From assembly GCA_021234155.1 (NCBI GenBank), contig JAJEKV010000061.1, positions 1,094,746-1,158,745 on the forward strand: a stretch of 64,000 nucleotides of DNA. Direction: 5' to 3'. Within the stretch, counting starts at the first letter, position 1; the number at the start of each line of letters is the position of its first letter. Positions 43,875 to 56,824 of the stretch are shown piece by piece. The translations under genes and the position numbers were made by a program. The notes under the pieces are model-generated. The model was not told the DNA's origin. It made no database searches and saw nothing but the letters and a program-made list of their open reading frames with translations. The DNA is from Isoetes taiwanensis. Its lineage: Eukaryota; Streptophyta; Lycopodiopsida; Isoetales; Isoetaceae.

Positions 43875-44423
43875 CATTAGGGTTTTTTTGAGATTACAAA
43901 AGGGCCTTCAAAACATGCCAATTAAGCCAAATGAAGATAAATGAACTACCAATCAGAAATCAGAGCCTGACGGGTCCAGTCAGCAAAACTGTTATAACTA
44001 ACTAACTGGATCATATTTTCTAGCATAACTATTGATAGAAAAGTCCAAATGAGCTCTCGTTTAGTGCAATAGATAGATCTCGTTGAGATCTTTCCAATCT
44101 TAGGTGCTTTGCCATATTTTAACCACTTATGATTGTCAAAACTCCAAAAAATATGGTTTTTACCATTTTTTATCATCATACGGGGGCTAAAAGATATGCA
44201 AACCATCCAAGGTTGGAAAGATCTCAATGAGATCTATCTATTGCACCAAACAAGAGCTCATTTAGACTTTTCTATCAACACTTATGCTAGAAAATGTGAT
44301 CCAGTGAGTTAGTTATAACTATTTTCTTGACCGATTACCGATTTTGTTTTCTGATTGGTAGTTCATATAGCTTAGTCAGCAGTTCTTAGGAGGCCCTTTT
44401 ATGATCTCAAAAAATCCCTAATG
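43875..44423. mobile_element. Foldback MITE in copia RT
   Basis: 549 bp, ends CATTAGGG(T/A)TTTTTTGAGAT in inverted orientation. The inverted arms extend about 230 bp each (for example AACTACCAATCAGAAA, GTTATAACTAACT, GATAGAAAAGTC, ATAGATAGATCTC in both), leaving a short central loop. It splits the RT between QMDVSTAF and LQGEL. The target duplication is unclear. Confidence 0.85.
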
Positions 44424-45628
44424 CTTCAGGGGGAGCTAAAAGAAGAGGTTTACATCTCCCAGCCAGAGGGTTATGAGCAGCCAGGAAAGGAAAACATGGT
44501 CTGCAAACTCAACAGGGCGCTTTATGGACTGAAACAGTCTCCCAGAGCATGGTTTGATCGGATCAACACTTATTTGCTTTGTCTCGGTTTCACAAGTACA
44601 CAAGCTGATGGCAATGTTTATACGTCGATGACTGTATTTTAGTGGCAGATAATCAGATTTTCCTTACACAAGTAAAGCAGCAGCTTGCATCCGAGTTCGA
44701 AATGGTGGACATGGGGGAGATTAGCTACTGTCTTGGAATTCAGATTGTGCGTAACAGGACTCAAGGTTGGCTGAAATTGATTCAAACCAAATACATTAAT
44801 GAAATCCTTAAACGGTTTAATATGGATGAATGCAAGCCAGTCTCTACGCCAATGGAGACAAATCTGAAACTTACCAAGGATATGTCTCCCAAGACTGCAG
44901 AAGAGAAAGCACAAATGGAACAAGTGCCATATCGACATGCAATTGGATGTCTAATTTACTTGGCAGTAAGCACAAGACCAGAGATAGCATTTGCAGTTGG
45001 TATGGCAAGTCAGTTTATGGAGAATCCGGGTCCACAACATTGGGCAACAGTCAAAAGAATCATGCGATATTTGCAAGCTACCAGAGAGTTTGCACCACTA
45101 TGAACAGATCCCTGATACAGACTTCAAGCTAATTGGCTACACTGATGCAGATTGGGCAGGAGATGAAGACACCAGAAAGTCTACTTCCGCATTTGTCTTT
45201 CTTCTTGGAAACAGTGTGATTTCTTGGAGGAGTAAGAAGCAGCCCATAACCGCTCTTTCAAGTACAGAATCAGAATATATAGCAGCAAGCTCAGCAGCCC
45301 AAGAGGCCATCTGGCTGCGACAGTTATTAGCAGGCATTCATCATGAGCAACAGGGTCCTACCAAGTTATTATGTGATAATCAAAGTGCAATAGCGCTGGC
45401 ATATTCTCCAAAATATCACGCAAGAACAAGGCATATAGCCACAAGATTTCATTTCATTCGTGAGCAAGTGGAGAATGAAATACTTACCATGGAGTATTGT
45501 CCTACCAACGAAATGATGGCAGATACTCTAACCAAGTCTCTTTCCCGAGATAAATTTGAATGCAACAGAGAGATGATGCAGATCATAGAACTGAAGATAT
45601 TTGATCCAGGCTGATGCTGATGGGGGAG

Positions 45629-45795
45629 TGTTGATATGAGTCAAGCTTGATGTATGACATGTCATCAATAGTCGTGTCCTAGTCTAGAGCGTCGCATCTA
45701 TTGGATGCATATGTTTATCTTTTGTAACCGTTCTTCAGTTTATCAATTCCATCTAGCTATTCTCCGCATCTCTCTGTGTTCTTATTATATTTAGA
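45629..45795 (+). repeat. 3' LTR of copia element
   Basis: 167 bp, TGTTGATATG ... TTTAGA (terminal CA changed to GA). Confidence 0.92.
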
Positions 45796-46392
45796 GTTTT
45801 CTAGATTATCATAACATCATCTTAAAATAGCCCACATTACACCAAGCACATGCTTGTCAAGGAACATGGCAGACAAATATGTCGCTGGGAATATTGCTTG
45901 TGGGCCTTCAAGAGCTGTTACAACTAGCTCTGGTAAGGGTATATTTCATCGTGCCTATGTTGCAAGCAACGGCATCTGCCATTTCTTCATAGTTTTGAGA
46001 TTTTATTTGTACGGTTGGATCATTATCATTATCATTTGTACGGTATTCATCAAATCCAGCCTTTGGTTTCTTTAGTTTAAGATCTTGCTCTGGATTTTAA
46101 TTGACTCCATGTTCTTTGTTTGTCCGTAACCAGACTTTATGGATAAGTTCTTCAAACTTATGCTTGGAGGTGCTATGATTCTGATCAACGGTTGTATCTG
46201 GAGTTGATGCATCTGCAAGAGGTTGTTAGTGAAATTCATCAAAGATTGTCTCATCGCCTTTGCTGCAAGTATAATGGAAAGCATTGCTAGTTTAATGAAT
46301 GCTAAGTTTCTATCTCCATCATAAGGAGGATATTACAATAGTAAACTGCACCTTTATTAAAATATGGCTTAAGGGCAGATGTTGGAATTTTA
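45796..46392. other. No supported gene
   Basis: A short open stretch at 45854-46075 lacks any recognisable motif. The rest is AT-rich. Confidence 0.4.
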
Positions 46393-46575
46393 GCATTAAT
46401 CGCATCGATCCGAGACATCGGATCGCCATTCTAGAATGGGGCGAGCATGCATGTCTTGCATGCATCTTGGGCGGCTATGCCGTTTTGGGTTGGGAGTTAA
46501 GCTATTTCGGTAGCGTTTACGCATCCCGTCTCATCGGGCTTCCTCTTCTCTCGGCGGTACCTTATTCTCTTTGAA
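46393..46575. repeat. Palindrome-rich module, copy 1
   Basis: Contains CGATCCGAGACATCGGATCG (8-bp arms), palindrome CCATTCTAGAATGG and GCATGCATG-TCT-TGCATGC, then TTTTGGGTTGGGAGTTAAGC, GGTAGCG and CGGCGGTACCTTATTCTCTT. Repeated at 46749-46919. Confidence 0.8.
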
Positions 46576-46748
46576 TTGTTTCGAGGGGGGAGGGCTTCTT
46601 CTGCTGGTTTTAATAATTGGCGTTTCTTTCATGCTATCCTTTTAGGCCTTGACCTTCGTCCTGTGACCTTCGTCCTCGATCCTAGTTTGTAAGGAAGTTC
46701 TCTGGTAGTCGGGCGGTTTGTTGGTTTCTTGCGAGTTCCCATTCTAGA

Positions 46749-46919
46749 ATCGCATCGATCCGAGACATCGGATCGCCATTCTAGAATGGGACGAGCATGC
46801 ATGTCTTGCATGCATGCGGCGCGCGCATGCGTTTTTGGGTTGGGAGTTAAGCTATTTGGTAGCGTTCTGCATCCGCGTCTCATCGGCTTCCTCTTCTCGG
46901 CGGTACCTTATTCTCTTTG
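46749..46919. repeat. Palindrome-rich module, copy 2
   Basis: Direct repeat of 46393-46575 with small indels. The flank TCGGGCGGTTTGTTGGTTTC (46708-46727) recurs at 47407-47426, so a third partial copy exists. Confidence 0.8.
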
Positions 46920-47164
46920 AACCCTCCCTCCCCCTTCTTTGTTTATTGTATTATGCACAATTTTACGTTTTATCATGTTTTCCACCCATTTGGGTGATGC
47001 TTTTTTTTTCCTGGGCGGGTGATGCTATTCTCTGGTATGTTTGTGTTGTCTCGTTTGTTGTGTTGGTGATGTGCAGGTACAGTTTGGCGAGCGGCATCTG
47101 GTTCGACTTCTCCATGCGGGGGTTTTTTTGGGAGCGATGTCTATGCCTTACGTTTGTCTAAGCC

Positions 47165-47250
47165 CCTTGCCGAAGGCTTATCACTAGGGTTTTTCCTCGA
47201 AAACCCGAAAGGGCGGGGTTTTTTAATCCCGGTGATAAGCTTTCGGCAGG
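47165..47250. repeat. 86-bp stem-loop
   Basis: Outer arms CCTTGCCGAAGGCTTATCAC and GGTGATAAGCTTTCGGCAGG pair over ~19 bp with one mismatch and one bulge. A small inner hairpin (ACCC-GAAA-GGG) sits in the loop. Function unknown. Confidence 0.75.
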
Positions 47251-50187
47251 TACATCAGCCACTCATCTATTAGCATTGTATTTTTTGGGGTCCAAGTGAT
47301 ATAATTGGATTTTCCCTTTATTTTTCGTGGGTAGTTCGCATGTGTGCGGCTACCCACTGTCCACCATTGTAGAAAATCTGCTGAGATGAATGAGAAGCCT
47401 ATCTATCGGGCGGTTTGTTGGTTTCTTGCAAGTCCCATTCTAGAAGCCATATTTGTGCCACATTAGTAGGACCAATGATGTAACAAGAGCAAGAGGAAGC
47501 TGTGATAAATATTGTTTCAAGCTTCTTATTGCGAGTTGCTAATATATCCAAAGCATAAGCTTGGGGGAAAATGATGTTTGTTATATAAAAACAGACATTA
47601 ATTCAACATTTCTTTTTATACTCCTCCATTAGTAGTTGTGCCTCATCCTCAAGCCTCTGTAAATAAAATAGCATAGCTTAAACGGATAAACAGTTTATTC
47701 CTACGCAGACCTACACAGAAAAATAATTGGACAGCTATCCTTTGTAGGGATTGCTGATGTGCCTTGATTTCATTTGCATGCCAGCGCCCTATCATTTGCA
47801 CTTGATCTTGTTGAATAAGAAAGTAGGAAAACATTATCCATAATTCCCTCACAGTAGTTGGACGTTGCAATTTACATGTATGTTTTTGGGCAATGTCTCA
47901 TCTATACAATAGGAAATCCATGCAGAGTGCTTGAAGATCAATAAATATCGCAAATGATCGCAGTCCTAACTTCTTGCAAATTTTTTTTTTTTTATAGCAA
48001 ATGTTTTTCTATTTTTTTTGTATAGCAAATGTTTAGACTTCCATGAAGGATTTCAAAAAGCAAATGTACAGACAAATCTATAAAGCAATTTAATTTCATC
48101 ATGAGATGCTTTATAAAGATGTGATCTGTGCTGTTGCAAAAAGGTCCCTCTTTGTTCTTCATTTTGCATTGTACAATAGTATAACCTTTGGATTGGCCAC
48201 CCTGTACTTAATGAAGACAAATTGTATTGATGGTTGGTAGCATAAATGAAGGGGAATTGTTAGACAAAAAATACAAGTTTCCAATGGTGCTCAAATCCCA
48301 TGGATAAATTTCATATGAAACCCATAATACCCCTCATTTTCAATAATTGAAGTTGTGCATGCGTTCTTTGCATCTAATGTTTCATTATACTCAGATGCCA
48401 ATGGAATTGAATCAATCACACTCTAAGGTCTTTAATTTTTGGCATTCTTTAGCTTTTACTATTTTCTATCTTTTACCATTTGCAGGGGTAGTATTCATTG
48501 TATTTACACACCAATGAAGTTGAATCAATCATACTCTGAAGACCTAGGAACAAATACTAACAACTACCATGTTGCCTTCGTATCCCTTATACAACAACGT
48601 AGAACCCCAGCAAGTACTACCTAAAATCAAACAACATTAACGCACCTATATGGTAACCGGCGTGCATCGGTATGCGAGGCAAAGCAACTATTTCATTGAA
48701 TTGTATCACATCAATGTGCATGGTCAAGGAAGGAATAAGCTGGGCAATAGCTAGCCATAATAACTACTTTTAATTGCAACTACATTGTAATGGATACATC
48801 CTCAACTCCATGATTGTCAAATATATGTTAATCAAACTCAATCGACAATTTTTGAACTTACCAAACTTTGCCATTTACCCACCAACCTTTGTGCCCTTCC
48901 ACATCTAAAATAAATCTCTTTGGATCATTACTTGCGCTTGCATACAAGAACAATATAATTCCGAATAATAAACCCTACACAACAACTAGATCTCCTAGCG
49001 GCGATCCACTTATTTGCTCAATGATCGAATTTCTAGGATCATAAATAATTACCTTGGGTTCTCCGAGTATAGTGCTGGAAGTTTTACAACCATGAATAGC
49101 CACTTTAGGCTATTTAATACTGCTTTAAACAATAGACAATCTTCATTATGACCATGAACCATAAAAAGCGTCTAATGCAAACAACAACGACATGCAACAA
49201 TTGTAACTACCACATCAACATGCAATAACTATAACTACACTCTAATGCACAAATTCTTAGAACCTTCATAGAATCTAAGGGAATCTTACAAAATCTAAAA
49301 GAATATAGGCAAACCTAAAGGTATCTCATAAATTTTAAGAGAATCTAAGTCAATCTATGGGAATATATTCAAGGAAACCTTGATGGCATCTTGCAAAGTC
49401 TCGTAACATCACATAGAATCTTGGGGAATGTAGAGGCTCCTTGGACTAATTTTTTGAAATCTAGGGAAATTCTAAAACAATCTCATAGGAACTTGCACCA
49501 TAGGAACTCACACCATAGCAACATGCTAAATAGGAACATAATAGGTTTTCAAAAGTCCCTAAAAATAGCCACTTTTAGCTGGGATCTTAGGGAATCTCTA
49601 AAGACTAAGGAAATCTAAGGAAAAGTCTTCATAAACTCTTAGAAAATCGAAACACGCACAAACTGGAACATACACCGTAGGATCGATTAAAAAACTTGTA
49701 TATAGATAGATAGATAGATGACAAATTTTGAAAGACATTATGGTGGCTTCTAGTGTACAATTGCAGAATTCACGAAATAGTCTTCTGGCCCATGCACTAG
49801 GGATATCTAGCTTAACTTAGATTGTGGCTTTGCACTTATTTGATTAACAACATAACACACTCGAATCCACATCTTTAATGTCACATCTAAAACATTATAG
49901 CACAGATCCAAAGAACGTTCGCAAGTTCTTAGAGATTATTAGAAAATCTAAGAAAACTAGCTCGCATAAAATATATGTTACTCTCAAACTTAAGCCTTTA
50001 ACGTCATTTAACCTCTCAAATTCAACTTTGACGTCTAATTCTTAAAACCTTCTATAGGTGGGTCTTTCGATTTTTAATTGATGGTGTAGTCTTTATTAAG
50101 GCTGATGTTGTTTTGTCTTTTATGTGCAGCCTCTCTATGTTCTATTGAGTAGAAATGCAATAGACATTATGATGCTTTTCATTTTGC
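47251..50187. other. No supported gene
   Basis: AT-rich. At 49262-49350 degenerate GAATCTAAGG-like units recur. A GATA run lies at 49702-49718. Confidence 0.4.
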
Positions 50188-50406
50188 ACAATATGCACTA
50201 TAGAAGATTCTTAATTTGTATTGGAAATGCTACCGTCTATTGCATTATTTAATGGGTTCTTACCAATGTCTGATGTATATATATGTATTGTATATATTGT
50301 AGAAGGCAAATATGAACTATAGAGGATTCTTAAATTGTATTGGCAATGCTACCTTCTACTGTATTATTTAATGGGTTCTTATCAATGGTTGGTGTATATA
50401 TGTAGT
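50188..50406. repeat. Tandem duplication (~118 bp unit)
   Basis: AATATGCACTATAGAAGATT (50190) and AATATGAACTATAGAGGATT (50308) each open a copy ending in ATTTAATGGGTTCTTAYCAATG and a TATA-rich run. Confidence 0.8.
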
Positions 50407-50771
50407 GTAGAATGCAAGCTTCTACATTTTCAACTGAATCCTATGTTTTGCAACATTCACCATCTGCCTATTTTTTTTCGAACTATTTTCTCTGTGCATG
50501 CGAGTGAACTAGAGCAAGCTCTAATGTTATCTTCTCTTTTGTTGTTAGTTGGGGTTTAATTTTTGTTGCTAATCTAGTCTTTGAACATATGATCTACTAA
50601 AACTAGATAAAATATTGCAAGAATATTACTGCAAGCATCTTTCATGATTGTCCACATTATGTGCTTAAAGATATTGCTAAAGGCATAGTGATGCAACATG
50701 GATTTCATTAGTCATTGCAATTTCACATAAACAATGGAATGCCTAACTCAATACATTGTTTCTTAACTCAA

Positions 50772-50943
50772 TACATTGTTAGATGTTATGTTAATGCCCC
50801 CTTGCTCTGTGGCATGCAAACATTGTTAGATGTTACGTTAATGCCCCCTTGCTCTGTAGCATTTGCATGCCGTGGAGGCATGCAAACATTGTTAGATGTT
50901 ATGTTAATGCCCCCTTGCTCTGTAGCATTTGCATGCCGTGGAT
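50772..50943. repeat. ~66-bp tandem repeat, 2.5 copies
   Basis: CATTGTTAGATGTTAYGTTA, then ATGCCCCCTTGCTCTGTRGC and, in two copies, ATTTGCATGCCGTGGA. Confidence 0.85.
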
Positions 50944-51228
50944 TCTATTCACTTGGAGAGTGATCCATAGAAACATCAACTTGAGTGCTTTGGACATTAC
51001 CTCCATGAATGGCTTTATTTCTAGATATATCAATGATTGGGTTATCATTGATGAAGTTGATTCCCTCTTTATTGAATGAGTAGCAGCTTTGATAACTTCA
51101 ATCTAGGACCAAGCCACTCCGGGAAGTTTTAAGAGCATATGAGGTGCTAATAAGAAGAACCTATAAATTTGAGATATAACTTTTTGATGGCATATTACAT
51201 TTTGACCTATGTATGGATGAGGCAAAGT

Positions 51229-51403
51229 ATCTCGTGCCCCCAACAATTAGCATATAAAACATTAGCTAAAATAAGGAACGATTAATTTAAAAGTATCTAA
51301 TCAATGATATACTCCCAAACTCGTGCCCCCAACAATTAGCATATACAACATTAGCTAACATAAGGAACGATTAATTTGAAAGTATCTAATTAATGTCAAT
51401 GGC
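51229..51403. repeat. Tandem duplication (~93 bp unit)
   Basis: CTCGTGCCCCCAACAATTAG starts both copies (51231 and 51323); shared block runs through AAGGAACGATTAATTT and AAGTATCTAAT. Confidence 0.85.
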
Positions 51404-54400
51404 TTCTTTTGCAATTGCTCAAACTAAAACCGATTTCGAACATCCATATTTATATTAGGCCGAACTACCACAATTTAAACAATAATAAGCAGTTGGAAAG
51501 AGAAATGTTCGCGGCAGCCTTGGCCGCCGCGATAAATTTCTTGTACCTTTAAAGCTACAAAAATGCATTAGATGCGCAAATCGTGCGAACTTTTCTTTTG
51601 CTCGTTCGTATGGACTCATGGTTGCGTTCTGTAAGTATACAGGAACAATCGCATCTTTCAATTCCTCACAATTTAGGCATATCCAGTTATTTGGGTCACC
51701 ATCTTCTCCGATTTTTTTCTCCTCATGGATGTCCAGTTGGTGCAAGTAAAGCATTTGAAAAAGTCACAGGTAGGCTCATACGCAAACACATCTAGTAAAT
51801 CCATGGCAATCCTTTGTTCCCTTGTTGCAGAACCTTTAATACTTCTATTATTTACATGAGAACATATGGAAGTTGTATTCCCTGTCTACAAGTAAAAGCC
51901 CTGCTTTTTATGATTTTATGTTGGCTTCTGTTTGGAGCTTTTAAGAGTTGTTGTTGTTGGTTCAATTGCATCAGACATGTCATGTCGAAAACTTTCTTCA
52001 TCTTCCAGGTGAATACCATAACTATATCTTCGATTGTGGCAGCTTGTGGACAGGTGGTTCCATTCTGGATATTATCATTTGCTGGAGCTGGCAACAATGC
52101 ACAAAAGAACCGTATTTACAAGACATGTATTATCTGTCTTCCAATTTGTTCCTATGCTAGTATTGCTGTTGGATAATTTTATCTTCCCTCTCTTGGATGA
52201 ATGTTTAATGCATTTGCAAACAAAGTCCCAATCTTATGCCCTTACTGTAATTGTTAGGTGAATATTGATGCATAAATGCTTGGGAGTGATTTGGTACTTA
52301 ACTTTTGGTGCACTACAGGAAATCAATAAAGCTTCTATTATTATGTTAGTGTCTGTAGTTTCTAGTGTTTCAAGAGATTAGCTTGCCTCTTGTTCCAGGT
52401 CGGGTATATGTTCTTTTGGCTGCAAAATCATAATCTGATTGTCAGTCGGGAAAACTAAAATCACTGTGGTCCTTCGTAGGAGGTAGGTTCATGGAGGATC
52501 CACATATTTTTTGAATGCTAAAAATCTTGCGTGATGCTTACACTAAATTACTCAAGGTCGACATGAACATATGCATGATGGATATTCCTAGCAGCTGCAA
52601 TCTACTTTGTGGCTGTGTGTTAGAATGGTTAAAAAGGTAAAATTGGCTGCATTTGGTGCCAGTGTGCATGTGCATCTGGTGTTACTTTCCTGTGCATCAA
52701 TAGTAAACACATTACTGAACTTCAAAATTTTGTCCACCTCAATATTAATTGCATTTAAGGCTTACGAAGATTTGTTTTGATATGGAGATAAATGCAGCAA
52801 TTTGATGCGGTAGGGAACATGTTCACTTCCTTATACCAAACGTAAGAATTTTCTCGTTATTGTGTAAGTCTTTCATTGAGCAGTTTCTTAGTATTTTCTT
52901 TCATTGAACTTAACAATCTACATTTAGTAATACAATAATTTGAGTCATTGCATGGCCTTCCTTCCAGTGATGTTAGTTTACATGTGATTTACAAAGATAG
53001 ATCTTATTTTATTTATAGAGTGTTACATCCTAAGTTCAATCTTAACTAAAATAGTTTGTGCCAAAATTTACATCTTGGGGAGAAGAATAATAACAGCCTC
53101 AAGAACAGCATGCTCCGCCTTAGCAACTTAGCAAGGAAACGAGGTCCATTGTTGCAATATTGACATCAGGGCGTTATATATCCACTGGACATGCAACTTC
53201 TCGTTTGAAACTTCCCCATTTAAAGATGGGTGTATTATTTTCAATTAACAGACTTTTTGTATTATGGAGAATATAGAAGACTAGGTTCGTGTCATATAAC
53301 TTACCTTAGCCAATCTAGGTACAGTGGAAGAATGCAAGTAACTATGTAAAGCATACTAGACTGTAGTGACAACTAAATACATTCATGAACGCAATTATAA
53401 ACATTATTATAAAGGCTTGTACTGTTTGCTATCAAGTTTCAGTCTGGTAATTGGATCTCATGGAATTTTTCTATTGCATCTCTCTTCTTCAGTCTAAGGT
53501 TAGGGACAGTAATTGTGGAAAGCGACAATGAGCTAATACCAAGTCATTGATAGAGACATTTTTGCTATTGTTACAAAGCACAGGATGAGGATAGAAGAAT
53601 GATGCATATAGTTTGACGTCTCATTCAGTTTTAGCTCATGCAAGTTGTTTACATTTTGCAGCTTGAATATTCTCATCATGAAAAGACATACTGCTTATCG
53701 CACCCAACAGCTGAAATGTTCAACATATCATTGCGATCTGGGTTGTTAGGAAAAGAAGATGATGAGCATCAAGGGGTTTTTGAGTAAGCTAGCTTGCCTA
53801 GGTGTTATAGTTCGTTGTTTCGTCTCCCTGTTTGATAAGAATGTATTTATATCTTTCTATAACCTGCATCAAGAGACTGATAATTCCCTTTCAAACAGCG
53901 CCTTCTAAGATCAATATAGATATAAAAATCCATATAGTTTATGCAGCAGCATTTGCAGCTACAATTTGAGTCGCTGATAAGCAAGGGATTCCAGCTGCAT
54001 ATGATTCTTTTTGTTTTACAATGTTTCAAACTGTTGTATTTCATGAGGGAATGTTGTGCATGACTATGCTAATAAGAAAAGGGCGATAATACTGTTCTTC
54101 TTGTAGGGCCGTAGCAAAACCAAATATCTCCCAAGCTAAATGCCCAGTTGGCCAGTCAGTGTTAACTGAAAGTTCTATGTTCATCCACTTGCATTGGAAA
54201 TTTGAATGGGTGCTTATGCATGTGGTAAAGTAGGGAATATGGAGCCCGCACTATGATTCTATGGGTTTTTGGATTTGTTCAGTCAAGCCCCTTCTACTAA
54301 TTGCTTTAGTACATCCATGAAATGAGATTGAATGCTGCTTGATACACTAAATTTCTTGCTAAGGACTTTTGAATGATTAATGTTTTCATTTACAAAATGA

Positions 54401-54761
54401 TCATTCATTCATCCAAGAAATAACATATGAACCATTTGACAGCTTTGTTTATGCAGATGGATGCAGGTTAAAACTAACATGGAACAGCCAGGGTAAATGA
54501 GAAGAAATTGATTTGTGATACAACTTCACATATCTCAAGTACACCATCGAAATCCTAAAGTAGCTATCCGCCGATTTCTTATTTGTATCGAATGACATGG
54601 CAGCTATAGCATCAAGTAGCTAGGATCATTCTGACACAGCACACCTCCTTTGCTTTTTGCATGCATACAAAAAGCACATACGGTCCATAATGGTTACAAT
54701 GATAATTTCATCAAGAGACTGATAAAGGTTTGGAAAGAATTGGCAATTCTAGTACACATTG
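51404..54761. other. Long low-coding stretch with possible exons
   Basis: Three fragments look protein-like: minus 51520-51754 (NNWICLNCEELKDAIVPVY; YERAKEKFARFAHL), plus ~52009-52115 after an AG acceptor (VNTITISSIVAACGQVVPFW, hydrophobic) and plus ~53662-53788 after TTTTGCAG (LEYSHHEKTYCLSHPTAEMF...GKEDDEHQGVFE). No family is recognised and no exon chain can be built. The rest shows nothing. Confidence 0.3.
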
Positions 54762-55385
54762 TGTTACGAATGCTCTATTCTTCCTGCAAATTCATCAACA
54801 TATTAGAAAGTAAAACACCACATGGTACTCAATTTACCACCCAGCTGGACCAACTAGAAGAGATATCATCAAGTCAAGCTACTCCGCAAGACTGTATAAG
54901 AACAAGCTCTCTCTAGCCACCGACCGCTGGTGTTACATGAACTCCTTCTAATGATATGATCAAGCAAGGAACAAGAGAAGATACTAGAAGGTAAGGCCCG
55001 GCACATCAACAACATAGGAAGAAGCAGATTTAGCTATGCAGTCAGCTTAGACCCCTATGCACCTTTCTCGGCCTAACTTTCAAACCGTAAGGAATCTATA
55101 GGCAACCAAGCCCAATCTGGAAACTAGACGTCAAGGGCTGATTTCTGAGTTGTGTTCGCAGAGATATCACGTCTCAAAGTTGTCCTTTTATTTATAGGTA
55201 ATAATACCTTTTTTGCCTTTTTGCTTCTAAATAAAGGTCAAGGTTTATTTTTAGCTCTCTCCTTGATAATATCAAGACATAGACATACTGAATGGCTTTC
55301 TTACTTGATCATATCAATAAATATTATTCCATGCAAGGCCACTCCCCCGAGCACCATTATTAGTTATTAACCTTAAACCATATCA
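54762..55385 (-). repeat. 3' LTR (624 bp) of the non-autonomous element
   Basis: Plus-strand text starts TGTTACGAATGCTC and ends AAACCATATCA. It matches 56529-56570 plus 60350-60967 closely, apart from a 13-bp microduplication and a 22-bp insertion in the other copy. Confidence 0.88.
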
Positions 55386-56528
55386 ATTCCTTCCCTTCTC
55401 AAAACATGATCGTCCTCGATCATCATTAAACCTGAAAGGAAACCATCAAAGATCCCTTTTCAAAATTGATCTTCAATCAATTTTTGAAAAGCGTGTTAGT
55501 CTTTCCGTTCTTAGGAATAAACTTATTTCCTCGATCAAGAATTATATGGCAGAATAACATAACCAAATCCATGGTTACAACCCTGATTGAATCCACAATC
55601 AGAAATATATACCACAACCAAATCCATGGTTGCAACCCTAGTTGAATCCACAACTAAAAATATCTACCACAACCAAATCCATGGTTGCAACCCTAGTTGA
55701 ATCCACAACTAGAAGTATTCAAGTCCAGCCCTTTAGGCTAAAAATTTCTGGTAATCCATTGTCCGACAAAGGTTTTCATTTCAGTTCTATTAGAAATGGC
55801 CTCAATTTACTTAGAGGACTTGACATCCTTATAATCGTTAATAAGGAATTCTGGCAAAGTTCGCTCATACTCCTGCGCAAGTTTCATTTACATCGTAATG
55901 TCCATGTTCTGCGAAAACTCAATCACAACTTTAGAACACGCAAACCCAAGAATCGCTAATCGCGCATTATCACCTAACATAAGTTCACGAAAATTTTCCA
56001 CCCAATATGCCAAAGTGAACTTAGTTAGCATTGAACCATTACCGTCAAGCTTTTCAGTTTTTAGATTTTTAAAATTAGAACTTAATTGTTGGTCATTCCT
56101 CATAGAAATACATGAGTTCTTAAAACTCACTCGTTGCTATACCACAACTAAATATAGAATAGTTCTTCCCGAGTCCATCTAGACAAAATTCAAAGCTTAT
56201 AACAAGGTTTTAAGAGTAAATTTTTCCATAGTACTAACCAACACGTCAAAAGGGCGGATCCTTCAAGGAAATCGTTATCCAAGGGGCCCCAACCTTTCCA
56301 GGCTTTATCCCATACCCCACAGACCATATCAATTCCTCCCCCTCCTCGGGATGCAATAAGAAATATCTAAAGATTCTAATCACAATCCTTAAACATCAAC
56401 TTCATACCAGACAAGAGGTAACCTATTTTCTTAAGATATCTTGAGTGCTGCTAAGCCACTCAAATTTCCAACTCTTCCATCACCCACAACTCCGCTGGTA
56501 AAGACCGGAACTGAGCTCTGATACCAAT
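55386..56528 (-). other. Internal region of the non-autonomous LTR element
   Basis: Non-coding. Contains three 55-bp tandem repeats (CCATGGTT at 55569, 55624, 55679) and the primer-binding site at its right end. Confidence 0.7.
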
Positions 56529-56566
56529 TGTTATGAATGCTCTATTCTTCCTGGAAATTCATCAAC

Positions 56567-56697
<131 letters not shown>

Positions 56698-56824
56698 TAT
56701 TATCACGCCATTTTAGACCCCCAGGCCCATATGGCGAAAATTACATCGTCAATACTTTTTGAGGTGCTAATCAAAGGCACCATTCTCATCAAAAGTATTC
56801 ATATTCACAAATAACTCCAATATT

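Larger units (their letters stand above)
40691..45614 (+). pseudogene. Copia gag-pol polyprotein (broken)
   Basis: Gag starts MASSSNNLEKMLEKFLEKF at 40691, with a zinc knuckle CFRCGKLGHAAKDC near 41443. Protease WLDSGASMHMTP follows at 41638. The pre-integrase motif is LWHNRLGHLN (42030). Integrase has VTFIDDYSRH, LRSDNGGEYAS and VAERMNRTLMECAR (D-D-E). RT has WLFKLKKNAAGQ, IDFTDTFSPVV, QMDVSTAF, then after the MITE LQGELKEEVYISQPEGY, YGLKQSPRAW, and YVDDCILVAD at about 44620 in a shifted frame. RNase H has [25 protein letters not shown] and LLCDNQSAI. Stops, frameshifts (near 40820, 41140, 42720, 44610, 45100) and insertions make it non-functional. Confidence 0.92.
40219..45795 (+). mobile_element. 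Complete Ty1/copia retrotransposon
   Basis: LTRs at 40219-40396 and 45629-45795, flanked by perfect 5-bp target duplications GTTTT (40214-40218 and 45796-45800). PBS TGGTATCAGAGC at 40397-40408 and purine tract GATGGGGGAG at 45619-45628. Internal region encodes gag, protease, integrase, RT and RNase H in the copia order, with stops, frameshifts, a local duplication and a MITE insertion. Confidence 0.95.
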
